NCBI GenBank assembly: GCA_011799875.1
Contig: CM022299.1
Coordinates: 209,318,070-209,382,069, forward strand
Direction: 5' to 3'
Source of the DNA: Thinopyrum elongatum
Lineage: Eukaryota; Streptophyta; Magnoliopsida; Poales; Poaceae
DNA: 64,000 nt
Part shown: piece by piece, positions 10,802-22,943 of the stretch
How positions within the stretch are numbered: the stretch's first letter is position 1
How the letters are laid out: the number at the start of each line of letters is the position of its first letter
Notes under the pieces: model-generated
What the model was told of the DNA's origin: nothing
Database searches by the model: none
The model's input: only the letters and a program-made list of their open reading frames with translations
Position numbers and translations under genes: made by a program

Positions 10802-12438
10802 CTAGTCCCTCCAGGGACTGCCGCGAGGTTGGCCCTGCCAGCGGTCCTCACGAGGCTGGTGACGCCAGTCCTGGAGGGGGTCGCGGTTGTCCCAGCGGCC
10901 ACCACCACGGCCTCCTCCGCGGCCGTAGCCACGGTCATTGCGCTCGGTTCGGCAGCCGAAGCGCCCGTCGCAGATCGCCCTGAGCTCTTGACAGTCATTG
11001 GTGTTGTGGCTATGGATGTTATGGAAAACGCATAACAGGCGGCTGCCCTTGGAGGACTCAGGGTGATCGCAGCCGCGCTTCATCTCAGGTTCAGCCGCGA
11101 GCACAGTTGGACCCTTGCACTTCACATCCTTAGCCTTGGCCTTCTTGTCTTCAGGATCGGCCTCCAGAAGCTCCAGGAGGGAGAGGCGACCTTCCTCCGC
11201 CCTCGCGCACTTGGTGGCCATGTTAAACATCTCCAGAGCTGACCACAAATCCTCGTGCATGGCGAGCTCTTCCTTCTTCTTGACATCCCGGACGCCCTCA
11301 GAGAATGTCGTAATGATGGCCTCGTCCGACACCTTTGGGATCTTGAGGCGAACGTTGGTGAAGCGCTGTATGTACTTGTGCAAGGTTTCGCCTGGCTGCT
11401 GCTTGATGCGTCGTAGGTCGCCCGCCCCCGGTGCGCGGTCGCGAGTGCCCTGGAAGTTGGCGATGAAGCACTCGCGGAGCTCATTCCAGGAGGAGATCGA
11501 CCCCACCGGAAGGTTCAGGAGCCAAGAGCGCGCGCCGTCCTTGAGGGCCATGGGGAACAATTTGCCATGACCTTCTCATTGCCATTCGCCGCCTCGATGC
11601 TTAGCTCATAGAGTTGGAGGAACTCGGTGGGGTCGGGGCTGCCGTCGTAGCGCGGCGGCAGATCCGGCTTGAACTTGCCAGGCCAGACGACGCGGCGCAG
11701 CTCCAGGGTGAAAGCACGGCACCCTGCCGCATTCACAGGGGCCATCCGTGGGGGAGGAGCCTGATCTTGATGCCCGCGCGCCGCCGCCTCTGGCGGCACG
11801 CGGTCTTGGCGTGGCAGTGCAGGAAGCGCACGCGCTTCTCCTTGGGTCCGCTGCACCACCTAGCAGCTTTCTTCATCGCGCGCCGGCGCCCTGCCCGGCG
11901 GGTCGCGCTGGGGAGCTTCACGCCTCGGCTCCGGGCCCAAGCCATGCAGAGGGGGTGGATGAGGCGCGCCGTGAGCCACATCGCCCGCCAGAGACAGTGG
12001 GGGGCGAAGCGAGTGAGACGATGCAGGGGCCTCGCCAGCGACATTGACGAGTTCAGCGATGCGGGCAAGCCAGTCGTCGTAGAGGTCATTGGCTGGACGA
12101 TAGCACAGAAGCTCGCGCGCCATGAGCAGTGCAGACTGCGTGTTCGCCGGCCCACGACGGCCATGAGAAGACGACGCCGTGGCTGGAGTGGGTGATGGAG
12201 TCGCGGTGCGGCCGTCGCGCTGCACGGACGGTGGCAGCGACGAGTCCTGCTGCTCGTGGGTAGCATGGTTGGTAGCGGCATTAGCCACCGGGGAGGCAGA
12301 GCGGTGAGGGACGCCGTTGCCTGCGGGTGCTGTCTGGGTGACATGAGTGGCCCGGCGCTCGGCACGAACACGACGAGCGTCGGCCATAAGGACAGCGGAG
12401 CAGCAGCGGAGCGAATGGTGGGAGAGAAGCTTCGACAC
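10802..12438 (-). pseudogene. gag of first Tat-type element
   Basis: The structural polyprotein reads in three pieces. The N-terminal part (12438-11860) is Ala/Pro-rich. The middle piece (11859-11515) carries PPRYDGSPDPTEFLQLYELSIEAANGNEKVMAN, the start of the retrotransposon gag domain. The third piece (11560-10802) carries ARSWLLNLPVGSISSWNELRECFIANFQGT and FTNVRLKIPKVSDEAIITTF, the core of that domain. It then has a zinc-knuckle-like CVFHNIHSHNTNDC and a Gly/Arg-rich tail. A TAG at 11860 separates pieces one and two, and a one-base frame change near 11550 separates two and three. Confidence 0.75.
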
Positions 12439-12441
12439 GCC

Positions 12442-12459
12442 CCTACCTGGCGCGCCAAA
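12442..12459 (-). other. primer-binding site of first Tat-type element
   Basis: Directly inside the 5' LTR the minus strand reads TTTGGCGCGCCAGGTAGGGG, identical in its core to the sequence inside the 5' LTR of the second Tat-type element (near 62676-62692). It is the expected place where a host tRNA primes minus-strand DNA synthesis. I cannot say with certainty which tRNA matches. Confidence 0.7.
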
Positions 12460-13322
12460 TGTCAGATTTAGGGCTCCGCAGACCCAAAGTAAGGTTCAAA
12501 TCTGGGGCGTGTGCGAAGAACTCAACCTATCCAGCCAACCAAACACGCTGCCCAACAACCTAGCTCGATGAAGAAGGAAGAAGCAAGACACGGTAGTTTA
12601 CCCAGGTTCGGGCCACCTTGAGGTGTAATACCCTACTCCTGCTTTGTGGTGGATTTGCCTCGGGGGCTGAGGATGAACTGGTACAAGGGAAGAACAACCT
12701 CACGAGGTCTGTTCTTGTGTGGGTGAGCTGGTGAGGTATCTCAGGATCCGATCCCCTCCTACGGGGGTGGCTAGCCTATATTTATAGTGGCCACAGTCCT
12801 CTTCCCCCAAAACGAAGGCGGGAAGGGATCCCACAACGGCCAATTCGAAGGGGGACAAGAAGTACATCTTATCCTGACGAAAGGTGGTCTTCGCCTGCAA
12901 AAGCCTCTGGTCGTGACGCCGTGGTGGGCCCGGCGATGACATCCGTCCTGCCATCCTGGCGGTCTTGGTCTTGTTGCATGGGAATGGAAACCTTTGGCTG
13001 ATTCCTCGGGACCCCGCGCCTGCGCTTGCCTTCTTAGCACCGAAGAGGAAACCTGCTCCTCTGCACCCACTGGCGCCCGCCTGGCCTTGGTCGTCATGGC
13101 TTGCGTCACCTCCATCTCATGAGGTGGGTACCTGCATAGAAATATCCGCTCCTTGTGAGCCAACCTGGGGAGGCCGCTCTCTCCGGAGGTCTTGGTGTCG
13201 CCCGCCTTGCGAGGGTCTTGTCTTGAAGATGCTGCAGATGGGCCGTACCAGGCCACTGATGGAGCCACGCCATGGGCCGTAGGTAGGCAAGTCTGGGTAC
13301 CCTGGTTCCCAGAATGCCGACA
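12460..13322 (-). repeat. 5' LTR of first Tat-type element
   Basis: Direct repeat of 3919-4799 with TGTCAG...CCGACA ends. On the minus strand the TATA box CTATAAATATAGGC lies near 12776-12789 and should drive transcription of the gag-pol strand. Confidence 0.9.
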
Positions 13323-16300
13323 GGGAAGGCCTGGCCGGCAGTGGGATTACGGTTGGGCGGTGAGGCCTGCGCGGCAGCACTGCTGCCCACGGGAGGCAGG
13401 AGCAGGCGGTCCTGTCGGCGCTGGTTTGTGCAGCTGGACCAAGGAGATCAGAGGTAGAAGAAGCAGCATAGCTGTTGGATTAACATCCAACGGTCCAGCT
13501 GCTAGAATCATTTGTTGACTAAGTTGACAAAGCCCTGCGTACGCGTTAGCTTAGTAGGCCCACAAGTCAGCGTAATAAGGAGGCACTTGCTTGTGTGGGT
13601 CCCTACTGTAAGCCTATCCACTTACATCCCTCTTTCGATGGCTATCGTTTGTTGACCATGTTGACCATGCTGTGCCGAGAGCACCAACGCGGTGGACGAT
13701 GGCGAGGCCCAGGAAGGGAATGATTCGGAGCCGGCGAAGCCACAGCAGTGGATGCCCACGCTGAGGGGAGTATGAGGGCTGACTGGTCGGTTGCGGGGTG
13801 AGGCTGCCGTCGCCAGAAAATAACAGGAGGTGCGGGTGGGTAGAGGGATGGCCTGGCCAGCGGTGGGAGTAGGGTGGGCCAGTGAGGCCTGCATGGCAGC
13901 AAAGCCGGCCACGGAAGGAGGGAGCAGGCAGTCCCGCCGGCGCTGGTTTGAGCGGCTGGAGCAGGAAGAGCAGAGATTGAAGAAGCACGACGGCCGTTGG
14001 ATGGACATCCAACAGTCACTGCTCTCGTGTGTTGACTAAGTTGACACGGCCTTGTGGGCGCATCAACCTTTTTTTTAGGAAAGCGTACGCGTCAACCTAT
14101 AGTAGGCGCACAAGTCAGCCTCAAATCTGTGGAAAACAGCATACAACCCATCTGCCATTATTTCTAATAATTTACAGCCCATTTGCTAATTCTTAAGGAT
14201 TTTTTTTGGAGCCCATATTCTTTTTATTAGCATTACAGCCCATATTGTTGCCACGGTTAAAAAATTCTACGAAATTTTGCATATTTCGGTGCGGTCCGAA
14301 TTGTTTTTAATCCCGAAATTTCGAGTCACATTCAAACTAATTTGAAAAATAAATTTATATCAATATAAAATCCAAATAATTGTCCACGCATAAAAATCAA
14401 TGGAATTTAAAATCTCAAAATGAAAAGAATTTTTTTGAAACTAATTGCTGGTTTGATGTGTTTTAAAAATGTACAGCCCATTTCTCATTACTGATAGCCC
14501 ATTTTCTGGGCAAGCCGAATGAAACTCTCCTCGTCTTGAAAGATTTGCAGCCCAGCAGAGCTGAGAAAAGCAAGTAGGCCTCGGTTGGGTATTCTGCAAA
14601 AGAACAAAAAAACTGGGCTAGCCATTTTTAGAAAGAAAAAAAACTACTGGGCTGGTCTTGTGGTAAACATAAAATAAAAGGCTGGCTAGACAGGCCAGTG
14701 TGCCCCACACAGCCCAGTTGACACCCTGCTTCCGTCTCAAAAACAAAAAGAACCGGGCGAGCTGCTGGGTCCCTGGTGTCAGTCGCTCGTTGTGCAATTC
14801 TCTCGTTTATTGACTACGTTGACAATGGCATGGGACCCAGATGTCAGAAATCCATTAGGAGGAACCATTTTTTTTGGCTTGAAATAAGGAGGCACTTGCT
14901 TGCGTACTGCCATGACCCTGGTGGTTCCCTGCTGTCATCCTCTCCATGTACAATCATCTCTTGATTGTTTACGCGTCAACCTAGTAGGACCACAAGTCAG
15001 CCTCTAAATCCGTGGCGGACAAATACAACCCATTTAAAAAAATAATAGCCCATTCCATATGTTCAAATGGAAGGTTCAACATTCAGAGCAAAGTAACAGG
15101 TTTGATCCAGATATAGAGTATTGAACTTCCACATTGACAACCATCATAGCCAAGTTAACTATCTAGTCCCACTAATACTCTAGTAGTGTACAAGTACTAA
15201 CTTACTCTTAGCTAACTAGACGATGCCGGCTGCCATCTACGGTACACGCTACACGCCGGCACCGACGTCCTCCTCCTCGCCTCGGACTTGCCAGAAGTGC
15301 GATAGGGCGCGTTGCTCGCGCGCGTTGGCCCTTTCCATGCCGGTGTGGTCCACCGAAGCTTCGGCTTCTAACCGGTAAACCCACTTGACGAGCTGGTAGT
15401 AAAATTCGGTGTCGCGAACGCGTGCGTGCCCGACAGCCTCCAGGGCTATTTGTCGGGCGCCGGCCTCCATGTAATCGGCCAGTTGCCGGCGCTCTGCTCG
15501 CGACTCAGAGCGTCAGTGCACTGCTGCTCCATGCCCTGCTGGCGGCGCAAATCAGCAATATGCTGCTCCTTCGCCAGGTGGTCGCGCTCCAACAAGTCCT
15601 CATACTCCGCATTGCCATCTAAAGACCGATAGAATGCCTCCTCCCTCCGCCTGCCTTCCGGTGAAAAACCGAACACTAGTTCCGGCGGTGATCGCCTCCG
15701 GTGTTGCCTATTGCGGATGGGCGGGGGCATGACGGACGTGGCGAGAGCGAGGGCAAGTGGCGAGCGACATCGGGCCAGTGGGGGCTTATGAGGATAGGGC
15801 GAGTTGGGTGATGGTGCCACCGGAGAACGCTGGGAACCAGTAATTATAGGCGGAAGGTAGGTGAACCAGCGTGTCGCGGGAAACGCGGTGGTCATCGCGG
15901 TCATCGAAATTCAATGCATAAGCAGGCATGGCTTAGCGTGCCAGCTTGCCATGGAAAACTAGAAAAACTGAAATTATGATTGTGCCGTCCCGCCCCGTCC
16001 CATCAGTGGTGCGTCCCGTCCGTGCTGGGTCGCACATCGGCATGACGGTCAAACGAGTGCGCTCGATTCATCCAGATGAGGTACATGCGTGATCCGCTGG
16101 TTATTTGCGTAGGATCAAGTCAGTCGGATAGTGTAGGTGTAGGATAGCAATAGCTGATGAACGTTCGCTGGGAGATAAGGCATTTGCGAACGTTTTTACT
16201 GGCAGTTTCTTCAGATTCGCATGGCATTTTCTTCAGAACAGCATGTCAGTTTCTTTAGAGGTAGGCATTTTTATTCAAAAAACTGCCACCTTCGGATCTT

Positions 16301-16331
16301 GCGTCGCAACTAAACCTGCCAGGAGCGTATT
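13323..16331. mobile_element. CACTA (Caspar-like) transposon, continuation after nested gypsy element
   Basis: After the right copy of the GGGAA duplication the sequence resumes where it stopped at 3918. A related module is found again at 13690-13880 (GGTGGACGATGGCGAGGCC, GAGGGGAGTA, GGGTAGAGGGA), showing the two sides belong together. The module with ACGCGT, AGTAGGCCCACAAGTCAGC and CAACCCAT recurs near 13540, 14085 and 14970. The stretch 14100-14720 is AT-rich with repeated (T)ACAGCCCAT motifs and no gene. The right border is uncertain: the solo LTR at 16332 interrupts it, and no CACTA terminus is recognised further right. Confidence 0.6.
15249..15904 (-). pseudogene. broken minus-strand ORF inside the CACTA element
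   Basis: I do not recognise a named family. The minus strand encodes a Pro/Ser-rich N-terminus (MTAMTTAFPATRWFTYLPP), then a charged region with EEAFYRSLDGNAEYEDLLERDHLAKEQHIADLRRQQ, then in a second frame MEAGARQIALEAVGHAR and YYQLVKWVYRLEAEA. The two halves, 15904-15446 and 15470-15249, join by a one-base frame change near 15480: the second frame reads ERRQLADYMEAGARQI just where the first goes out of register. The helical, Glu/Arg-rich composition would fit a DNA-binding or coiled-coil accessory protein of a CACTA element, but that is inference. Confidence 0.45.
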
Positions 16332-19300
16332 TATGACAGCCTGGTTTTTGCCTTCTCTCTTTTTTCGGACTTCTTTGCCTCTGATTTTGAATTTGGAGTT
16401 TTTTTGAATCAAATCACTTGGACTTAAACACTTGGGCATGTCCTTGAGTTTCACCCAAGTGACCCATCCCTCTCATAATCACCATTTCCTCTCTGATATA
16501 TCCCAAAACGGCCATAGGAATATTTTTCATAAATGAAAAATATTCATTTCCTTCTCTGAAAATCACTTCAGACCCATATGCTCCAAAGCAACCCTCATTT
16601 TTCTTGCTCCCAAAAATCTGAGAAAATTCCCAAATATTCTTTGGACCTTGGCACACCTCCCTGTGCAAAAATATTTCATAGTTATTTGGAATATTTTTGC
16701 TATAGAAAATCTTTTCTGTTCTGACCTCAAAATGCAGTTTCTACAGGAAGTATATTATTCCTTGATCCAATGAGGCTGATTTTTCTGGAGCTTCATTACC
16801 CTCCTAAGAAAACCTTAACCCCAGGAGATTAGCCCTAAAATCCTTCTAGAACCTCTCCAAACACAGGGCCAAAGTTTCTGACCAGAAACTTGCTCCTTAG
16901 CTCTTGTTCAATCCGGTCGGCCTGGCAGTGTGCCATCTCTTCTCCTAGACTAAACACTGCACGGACAACACATTAGACACGGTTTGGCATCGCCTGGGCA
17001 TTGTTTTGACTGAGCTAGTGTGGTGACCATGTGTGGACACGGGCTCTGGCACGCGTTCGACGCGCTCTGCACTGCGCCCGAGCCTCTGTTCGGCGCGTGC
17101 TCGTCTCAGCGCTCGCCGCCGACTGCCGCACCGCGCCACCAGCCTCGTCTCTTCATGCTTGACCTCTCCCTGGCGCTTGCCGATGTCGGAGACGCCGCAG
17201 CAAGCACGGGCACGACGCGGCCAAAGCCACAGTGCGCCCCGTGCCACTGTCTTCGTCCACGCCCGAGTTCATGTGCTCGTCCGCGAGCTTCCACAGTTGC
17301 CGCGTGATCACTGCACCCCCTCCACCTCTTCCTGGCACCTCTTGTCGCCGTGCGCTACCTTCCAGAGCCCTCCGGTGGTGCCGAGAACCCCCACCCCCTC
17401 CATCTATAAATACCATGCCCCTGGCCTCTCCGAGCTCATCCATCCGCTCCGCCATCCACCACAAGCAGTAGAGAAGCCGCAGCCCGGCCGGGCAGGCCTC
17501 TGGCCGCCGTCCTCAGCTCGAGCTCGCCGACGATCCCCTCTGCTTGCCTCCCACCTCTCCACTGCTCCTCGAGCTCCAGCTTCTTCTCCGGCGACTCCCT
17601 GGTGGTCCGTTGGTGCTAGTTGACCCTGTTGGAGCCCCTGGAATCGCCTCCTCCCGCCGTCTTCTTCATCTCCGGCGAGATCCGATCGCCGCCGCCGCTT
17701 GAGACGTTGGTTCCGAGCTGCTCCGATCACCTCTCGCCAAGCCACGGGTACAGGCAGGTGCGCTGTGACCTCCTCTATCCATCCCTCCCTCTCAGATCGG
17801 CCGACGAGCCCTTCTCGCTGGCGTGAGCTCCGGCGGAGCACTGCCACCCCTCTGTTTCTCTCTCCCTCTCCCCAAACCCGACAGGCGGGGCCCACTATCA
17901 GCCTCTCCACTCGCGCTCGAAGTGGTACGAGTGGAGGCGTATTCTCAGAATACGTCTTCGACGTCACCCCCCCCCCCCCCGGTTTCTTTTATTTCAAATT
18001 TAATTCAAAATTTTGACCAGCAACTTTGACCAGCCATAACTTTTAAACCATAAGTCCAACTGAATTGATTCTTTTTGCATTGTGTTTGTATTGAAATATT
18101 CTAGCAGCACACAAATTTTGAGATTTTTTTCTACTTCCTAGAATTTTTGGTGATTTTCAGAATGATTCTTGATATTTTCTTTTGCTGCTTTTAATTATTT
18201 TCAGAGGGGGGAAGCTTGTCTTGAAGAAAACCAGGAGGAGTGTGAACCTCCTCTGCACTAAGGCAAGCCACACCAACATTTGCATGGTTTTACTTCAATA
18301 TTTATGGTTTTTCCAACTTGAATATGAGTTATTTCATGCATTTAATTAATTGAATATTGCATATGCTAGTTACTTTGTCCTGGTTGAAATGCTGAGGTTA
18401 AATTTGAATGCATGGACTAGTATGAGGTAGTAGAAGTAGTTTTGATTGTGTGGTTATGCTTTTGGATATGATTGGTAGTATTTTCTTTATGTGAGTTATT
18501 GATTTTCATATATTATGGCATAACTAAAGTGATGAGTGTTAAAACCAGTGAAGTAAAACCAGTGAAGCTTAATGATGACTAGTGCAAGTAGAAAACTTCG
18601 ATGATGTTGATCTGTTTACTTTAAGTGTTATGTGATGCATGTCGGATAGTTACATGTTCATGGCTTAATGTGACTCGAGTTATTTTTATTTCAAGTTAAA
18701 CCTGATGTTAATTCAACTTGAACATAATGTTGATCGAGTCATGGTGCCACTAAATTGAGTTTTCCCAGTGCAACCACATTTGCCTTTATGGGAAGGCCGT
18801 TATTCAGCCCGTTGTCATGCCTCTGGTCGGTACCTCCAACGAGGGAAGGTTATGGGCGTGCGGTACCCTGGCCCAGTAAGCAGACATAACCTTGTGTGCC
18901 CAATTGTTGTTATGGTACCTTGTCCCCGTTTGGGACCGTTTAAGTTTTGCCACGACGGTGGCCGTTGATGTCTTTGGTAGACACGGGGCCACCCATGACT
19001 TATCCCAGAGGGGAGTTGGTCGGAGTGGCCGGGAGAGTGTCATGACAATGGGAGGGTTCTGTCGGAATGCCATTGGCCCACCCGAATGGGAATGCGAGGC
19101 CATGGATTCCATGGTGTGGGTACAGTGTGCTAACCTCTGCAGAGTGTTTATTAAATCTATCGATAGCCGCGTCCTCGGTTACGGACATAGCTCGTAAGTA
19201 AGTCACACCATGGATCAACATGATTAAGTAATCTTGCACACTAAATTTATATGCTTGGCACTGGGTAAGTGATGAGATTTGTGAGATCATAAGATGATCT

Positions 19301-19879
19301 TTGTGGGAACCAAAGTGTTGGTTTCGTTTGTGATCCGGGTATGATCATCATTTTGGTTACGAGGTAACCCGTCTGGTAAGAGAGTCCGCGGGACTCAGTG
19401 CACATGTTTGATTCACTGCATAAGTAGTATGTTGTTGCATTGGATTTAACTTGCTTAATTGTCATGATATTGTTTGCCATTATGCTTATGCTTGTTGTGA
19501 GCTTGCAAGTACATTCAATGTACTGACCTGGCGTGTCATGCCAGCTTTCAGGAAAGTCTTACCGGATCGGTGTGTTTCCCGTGTCTAGATCGTGTCCACA
19601 TTGGTGTCCCTATGCTATGGAGTTCCGCTTCATCGTTGTTCGCTGCCGCGTAGTTATCATGATCGAGGCCCCTTCATGTTCATTAAATAATGTACATATT
19701 GTTCAGCCGCACCACGTGTGCCGCTTGGCCTCGCTACTTGATGTAATATCGAACCTATGTTTCCACTAGCATCAATAAAGCTGTTGTTTTCTGTACCAAG
19801 TTGTTGTGTGTTGCCAGAAGACTTGATCTCTGGGCTAGCAATGCAAGGTAAACCGGTTGCTCTGAGCCGGGGTGCCATA
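16332..19879 (+). mobile_element. solo LTR of a gypsy-type retrotransposon
   Basis: A single 3548-bp LTR-like unit begins TATGACAGCC and ends GGTGCCATA. It is flanked by a perfect 5-bp duplication GTATT (16327-16331 and 19880-19884). There is no second copy and no coding domain, as left by recombination between two LTRs. It reads on the plus strand: a TATA box CTATAAATACC near 17403, followed by a CT-rich leader, and an AATAAA polyadenylation signal near 19778, about 100 bases before the end. U3 is therefore about 1.1 kb and R about 2.4 kb. Ends of TATG/CATA instead of TG/CA are chosen because only they give a matching duplication. A C-run occurs at 17967-17980. Confidence 0.75.
17403..17413 (+). 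promoter_or_regulatory. TATA box of the solo LTR
   Basis: CTATAAATACC preceded by a GC-rich region and followed about 35 bases on by a CCATCCGCTCCG-type leader. In an LTR this marks the U3/R border. Confidence 0.5.
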
Positions 19880-19907
19880 GTATTAGTAGGCTAGCTAGTG
19901 ATCGATC

Positions 19908-19985
19908 AGTAACTTGTAAACACTGAGCGAACAGAAATAAGGAACTGCTAGTAACTTGTAAACACTGAGCACAAAGAAATAAGGA
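19908..19985. repeat. short tandem duplication, two copies of about 36 bases
   Basis: AGTAACTTGTAAACACTGAG is followed in both copies by a diverged GCGAACAGAAATAAGGA / CACAAAGAAATAAGGA. The copies start at 19908 and 19950, immediately beside the solo LTR insertion site. Confidence 0.8.
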
Positions 19986-21600
19986 TCATGTTGTGCACAG
20001 TAGTAAGAGTCGATCCGTTCGAAATGTTCACACGAGACTCACAGGCCTGGCATTGTAATATGTTCACATTAGTAGCCCAAATTCACAACCAACTAGTACA
20101 ATTCCCATACATAATATCAACATGTTAATGCATCTCAATGATTCGCAGATCATATACAAATATGTAGCACCAAAAGCAAAGATCTAGAAAAAACATCTGT
20201 TCTTCCTACTAACATGGATGCTTCTCTGGGCCAACATTCAGTACAGAGTGAAAGACAAATTTGTTTGTGAAGTCTACATTTCCTCTTGCAAACGTAAGTG
20301 GTTTCACCAACAGCTGGAAACATGAGAATGAACCACACATGATGGAGGAACATCCACTGCAATATGATTTGGTCTTGTCTCGATCACACGGCGAGACTAT
20401 TTTTAGAATACAAACTTTAACTTAGGCAAAATGATGTCCATTGTATAATCAGACAAAAGCAATGAATCACCTAGTGTTGGCCAATAAATAGTATAGAACT
20501 ACTTTTGTGTAGTCCATGAAGTGACTATCCAATCTTTCTGTGTCTATTTTCAAATGGCACTGCATGCAGTGACTATACTATTCTCTTGTGCAGTTCCACC
20601 AAAATTGAGGTCACTTTGTTTGTTTGCCTAATAGCAACGGGCAGACATCTATTTGCACAAATATCAAGTAGCTAGTAAACGTATACCCCACCTTGTATTT
20701 TCGGTTTAAACAAGTCTCTGCTAGCCGTTTCCGCTTAGCATCTGTCATGTTTTGCACTAGACAATTTGATACTGTCATGTTTTTCCCTGGACAATTTCGT
20801 ACTGAATTGATTTGCTGGTACAGAGCAGAAATATAGCACCTATTCTTCATCAGACCAAGGATATCCATGTTTGCTGTGATGGAAGAGGTGAAACCGATAC
20901 AACCAAAATTGAGCATCCAATCATTGAATCATGTCCTGCACCTCCAATGTAGGTCCACCCTGCCAATTAGTTCACATGCAAACCACTAATATTACTATCT
21001 AATGACAGAACAAAAAGAGTAGCAAGATAGTATCAAACCATGTACCTTTGTAATGAACAGCTCATAGTGCCACCAATTGGATATAACGGTTTGGAAGAAA
21101 AAATGCTCATAATGTTGAACCATTTGGACTTTTTGTGCAGTTCCACTAAAATCGAGCATCCATGTTTACACAGATATTGAAAGTGTGATTACTATAAAAG
21201 TGGCACTAGTTCAAGCATAGACTCACAAATATAAGCATTCCAATTTCTTAATGGGAAAAGGCAGCAAGACTGTTTCTAACCACCTGTTTGACGGAATAAA
21301 TAAGGCAACCGTGGCTGATGTCTGGAAGGCATACACAGTATTTTCTGAAAGATTGAGCCATTCCTGACCTTTCCTCTTCTTTTGAGCATATTTTGTGCAG
21401 TTCAACTAAAATAAAATGCCATCACTGCCTTGACAATTCGGTGACACTGTACAAAAAGAAATGACTTACCATTACATCATGATGTCAGGTATGTAATTGA
21501 CAGGCATTAGAGACAAACATGCAGACCTCCTTCGATAACATAATGAACATTAATTTTAACAAAGGTGTGACTAGCTTTACTGGAATAATTTGAGTGAACT

Positions 21601-21686
21601 CTACACCCTCTGTTCCTTAATATAAGACGTTTTCATAGTTCAATTTAAAGTACCCAATCGTCTAGTATTTAGAAAAACAGGTAGTA
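21601..21686. mobile_element. small Stowaway-like MITE
   Basis: The left end CACCCTCTGTTCCTTAATATAAGAC and the right end GTCTAGTATTTAGAAAAACAGGTAGTA form an imperfect terminal inverted repeat of the Stowaway type (mariner superfamily), with TA at each border. At about 86 bases it is shorter than usual, so part of the interior is probably missing. Confidence 0.5.
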
Positions 21687-22943
21687 GTTTTCTTGAGCAC
21701 ATATCTGGGAAAGCTTGCCACACCTTATATATGTCCATACGCTAATGCAACACCATTCGAATAGTACAAATATACACTAATCCAGTGGCTAGTGCAACAG
21801 TAGAGTAGTTTTTTTATTACGGGGTACAGTACAATGGATTTACTGAACAGATTTCCATAAGCTAGCACTGGAAGATTTCTATAAGCATTAACTATACAAA
21901 ATGTAAAGGTAACAAGTTTCAGCATTGGTATACTAGTTGTGCAACAGCATTAAACCAAATACAAAAGTCTGAAGGTAACTAGCATTACTAACTAATGACA
22001 GTATATTTTTTTTTGCAAACCATGTACCTTCAAGGTAAATATCATTTCGAACTCAAGGGGACCTAAAATTTGCTATCCCAATCTTGATAATCGATCAAAC
22101 ATAAAAATTTGATCAAACGAATCAAGAAAATAGCCGGAGGAGGAGGTGCCCACTCTTGACCTTTCCTCTTCTCTTCATAATTTTTTGTGCAGTTTAACCA
22201 AAATAAAATGACATCAGCGCCTTGGCATTTTGGTGACACTGTACAAGAAAAGTTGACTTATCTCATGAAAGTGAGGTATGTAATCTATAAGCATTAACAG
22301 TGCAAAAATCTAAAGGTAGTAACAAGTTTCATCATTGGTATACTGGCTGTGCAACAGCATTAGAATGCCTTAGCTAAAAAATCTTTAATACATCCACAAT
22401 CAACAGCTAACCCTGAAATAATCCAGTGACATTAAATGGCATTGCTTAAATTTATCGGTGGCATTAGACTGAGTGCGCCATTAGTTAAATGTGGCATCAC
22501 TTTAGCAGTAGCATTGCTTGACTTTACCAGTGGCGTTATACTAACAGCAAAAAAGTGGCAATAAGAGCATGGGAGGCCCATTCGGAAGTGGGCGCACCAG
22601 TATGATGTACCTCCACGGACGCATAGAGTGGTGAGGGACGTATGGTTGCCTAGAGCAATAAATATCCAGGCATCATATGTTGATTACGTTCCATTTTTGT
22701 TCTCTTTAGCCACCTTTTTCCTGTGTGAGGACAACAAACTGATCGACTTGGTCATTCTCTATTGCGTTGTCATGCCTTTCTACCCTTTTTCAACCAAGAG
22801 ACACGAGACTCGTTCCTTAGCTACTGATTTTCCCCTTTTCAACCTAGATGCGGGTTCGATACCTAGTCTCTTTGACAGTACTTTCTCCCTTCCTTTCCTT
22901 ATCAACCCAGACATGGATTAGTCTGCATGAAGTAGAGTTTCCT

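Larger units (their letters stand above)
3919..13322 (-). mobile_element. Ty3/gypsy LTR retrotransposon, Tat-type, pol-deleted
   Basis: Two direct LTRs (3919-4799 and 12460-13322) bound this 9.4-kb element. A perfect 5-bp target duplication GGGAA lies at 3914-3918 and 13323-13327. It reads on the minus strand: 5' LTR at the right, then a primer-binding site TGGCGCGCCAGGTAGGGG, gag (about 12438-10802), aspartic protease (10744-9914) and a collapsed reverse transcriptase remnant (about 9830-9400). No RNase H or integrase follows. On the opposite strand lies an antisense gene (5091-7839). The gag, DGGAG-type protease and antisense gene together point to the Tat lineage. It sits inside the CACTA element and depends on other elements for movement, if it can move at all. 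Confidence 0.9.
19880..22900. other. AT-rich intergenic stretch without recognisable genes
   Basis: No coding signal is visible on either strand. There is a two-copy tandem duplication at 19908-19985. A diverged direct repeat at about 21395-21520 and 22190-22300 shares CAACTAAAATAAAATG, CATC, GCCTTG, GGTGACACTGTACAA and GAGGTATGTAAT. A small MITE lies at 21601-21686. The repeated GTGCAGTTC(A/C)AC(C/T)AAAAT phrase also occurs near 20590, 21140, 21400 and 22190, suggesting old dispersed or tandem repeats. Confidence 0.5.

Noticed and set aside
15180..15195. TAGTAGTG sequence considered as the right CACTA terminus
   Set aside because: It lacks the T-run and inverted TGTCTTTTTTTG expected next to TAGTG, and CACTA-like modules continue on its right.
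17033..18016. Several 100-200 residue frames on both strands
   Set aside because: They fall in the U3/R border of the solo LTR; the GC-rich leader keeps several frames open at once and none shows a domain.
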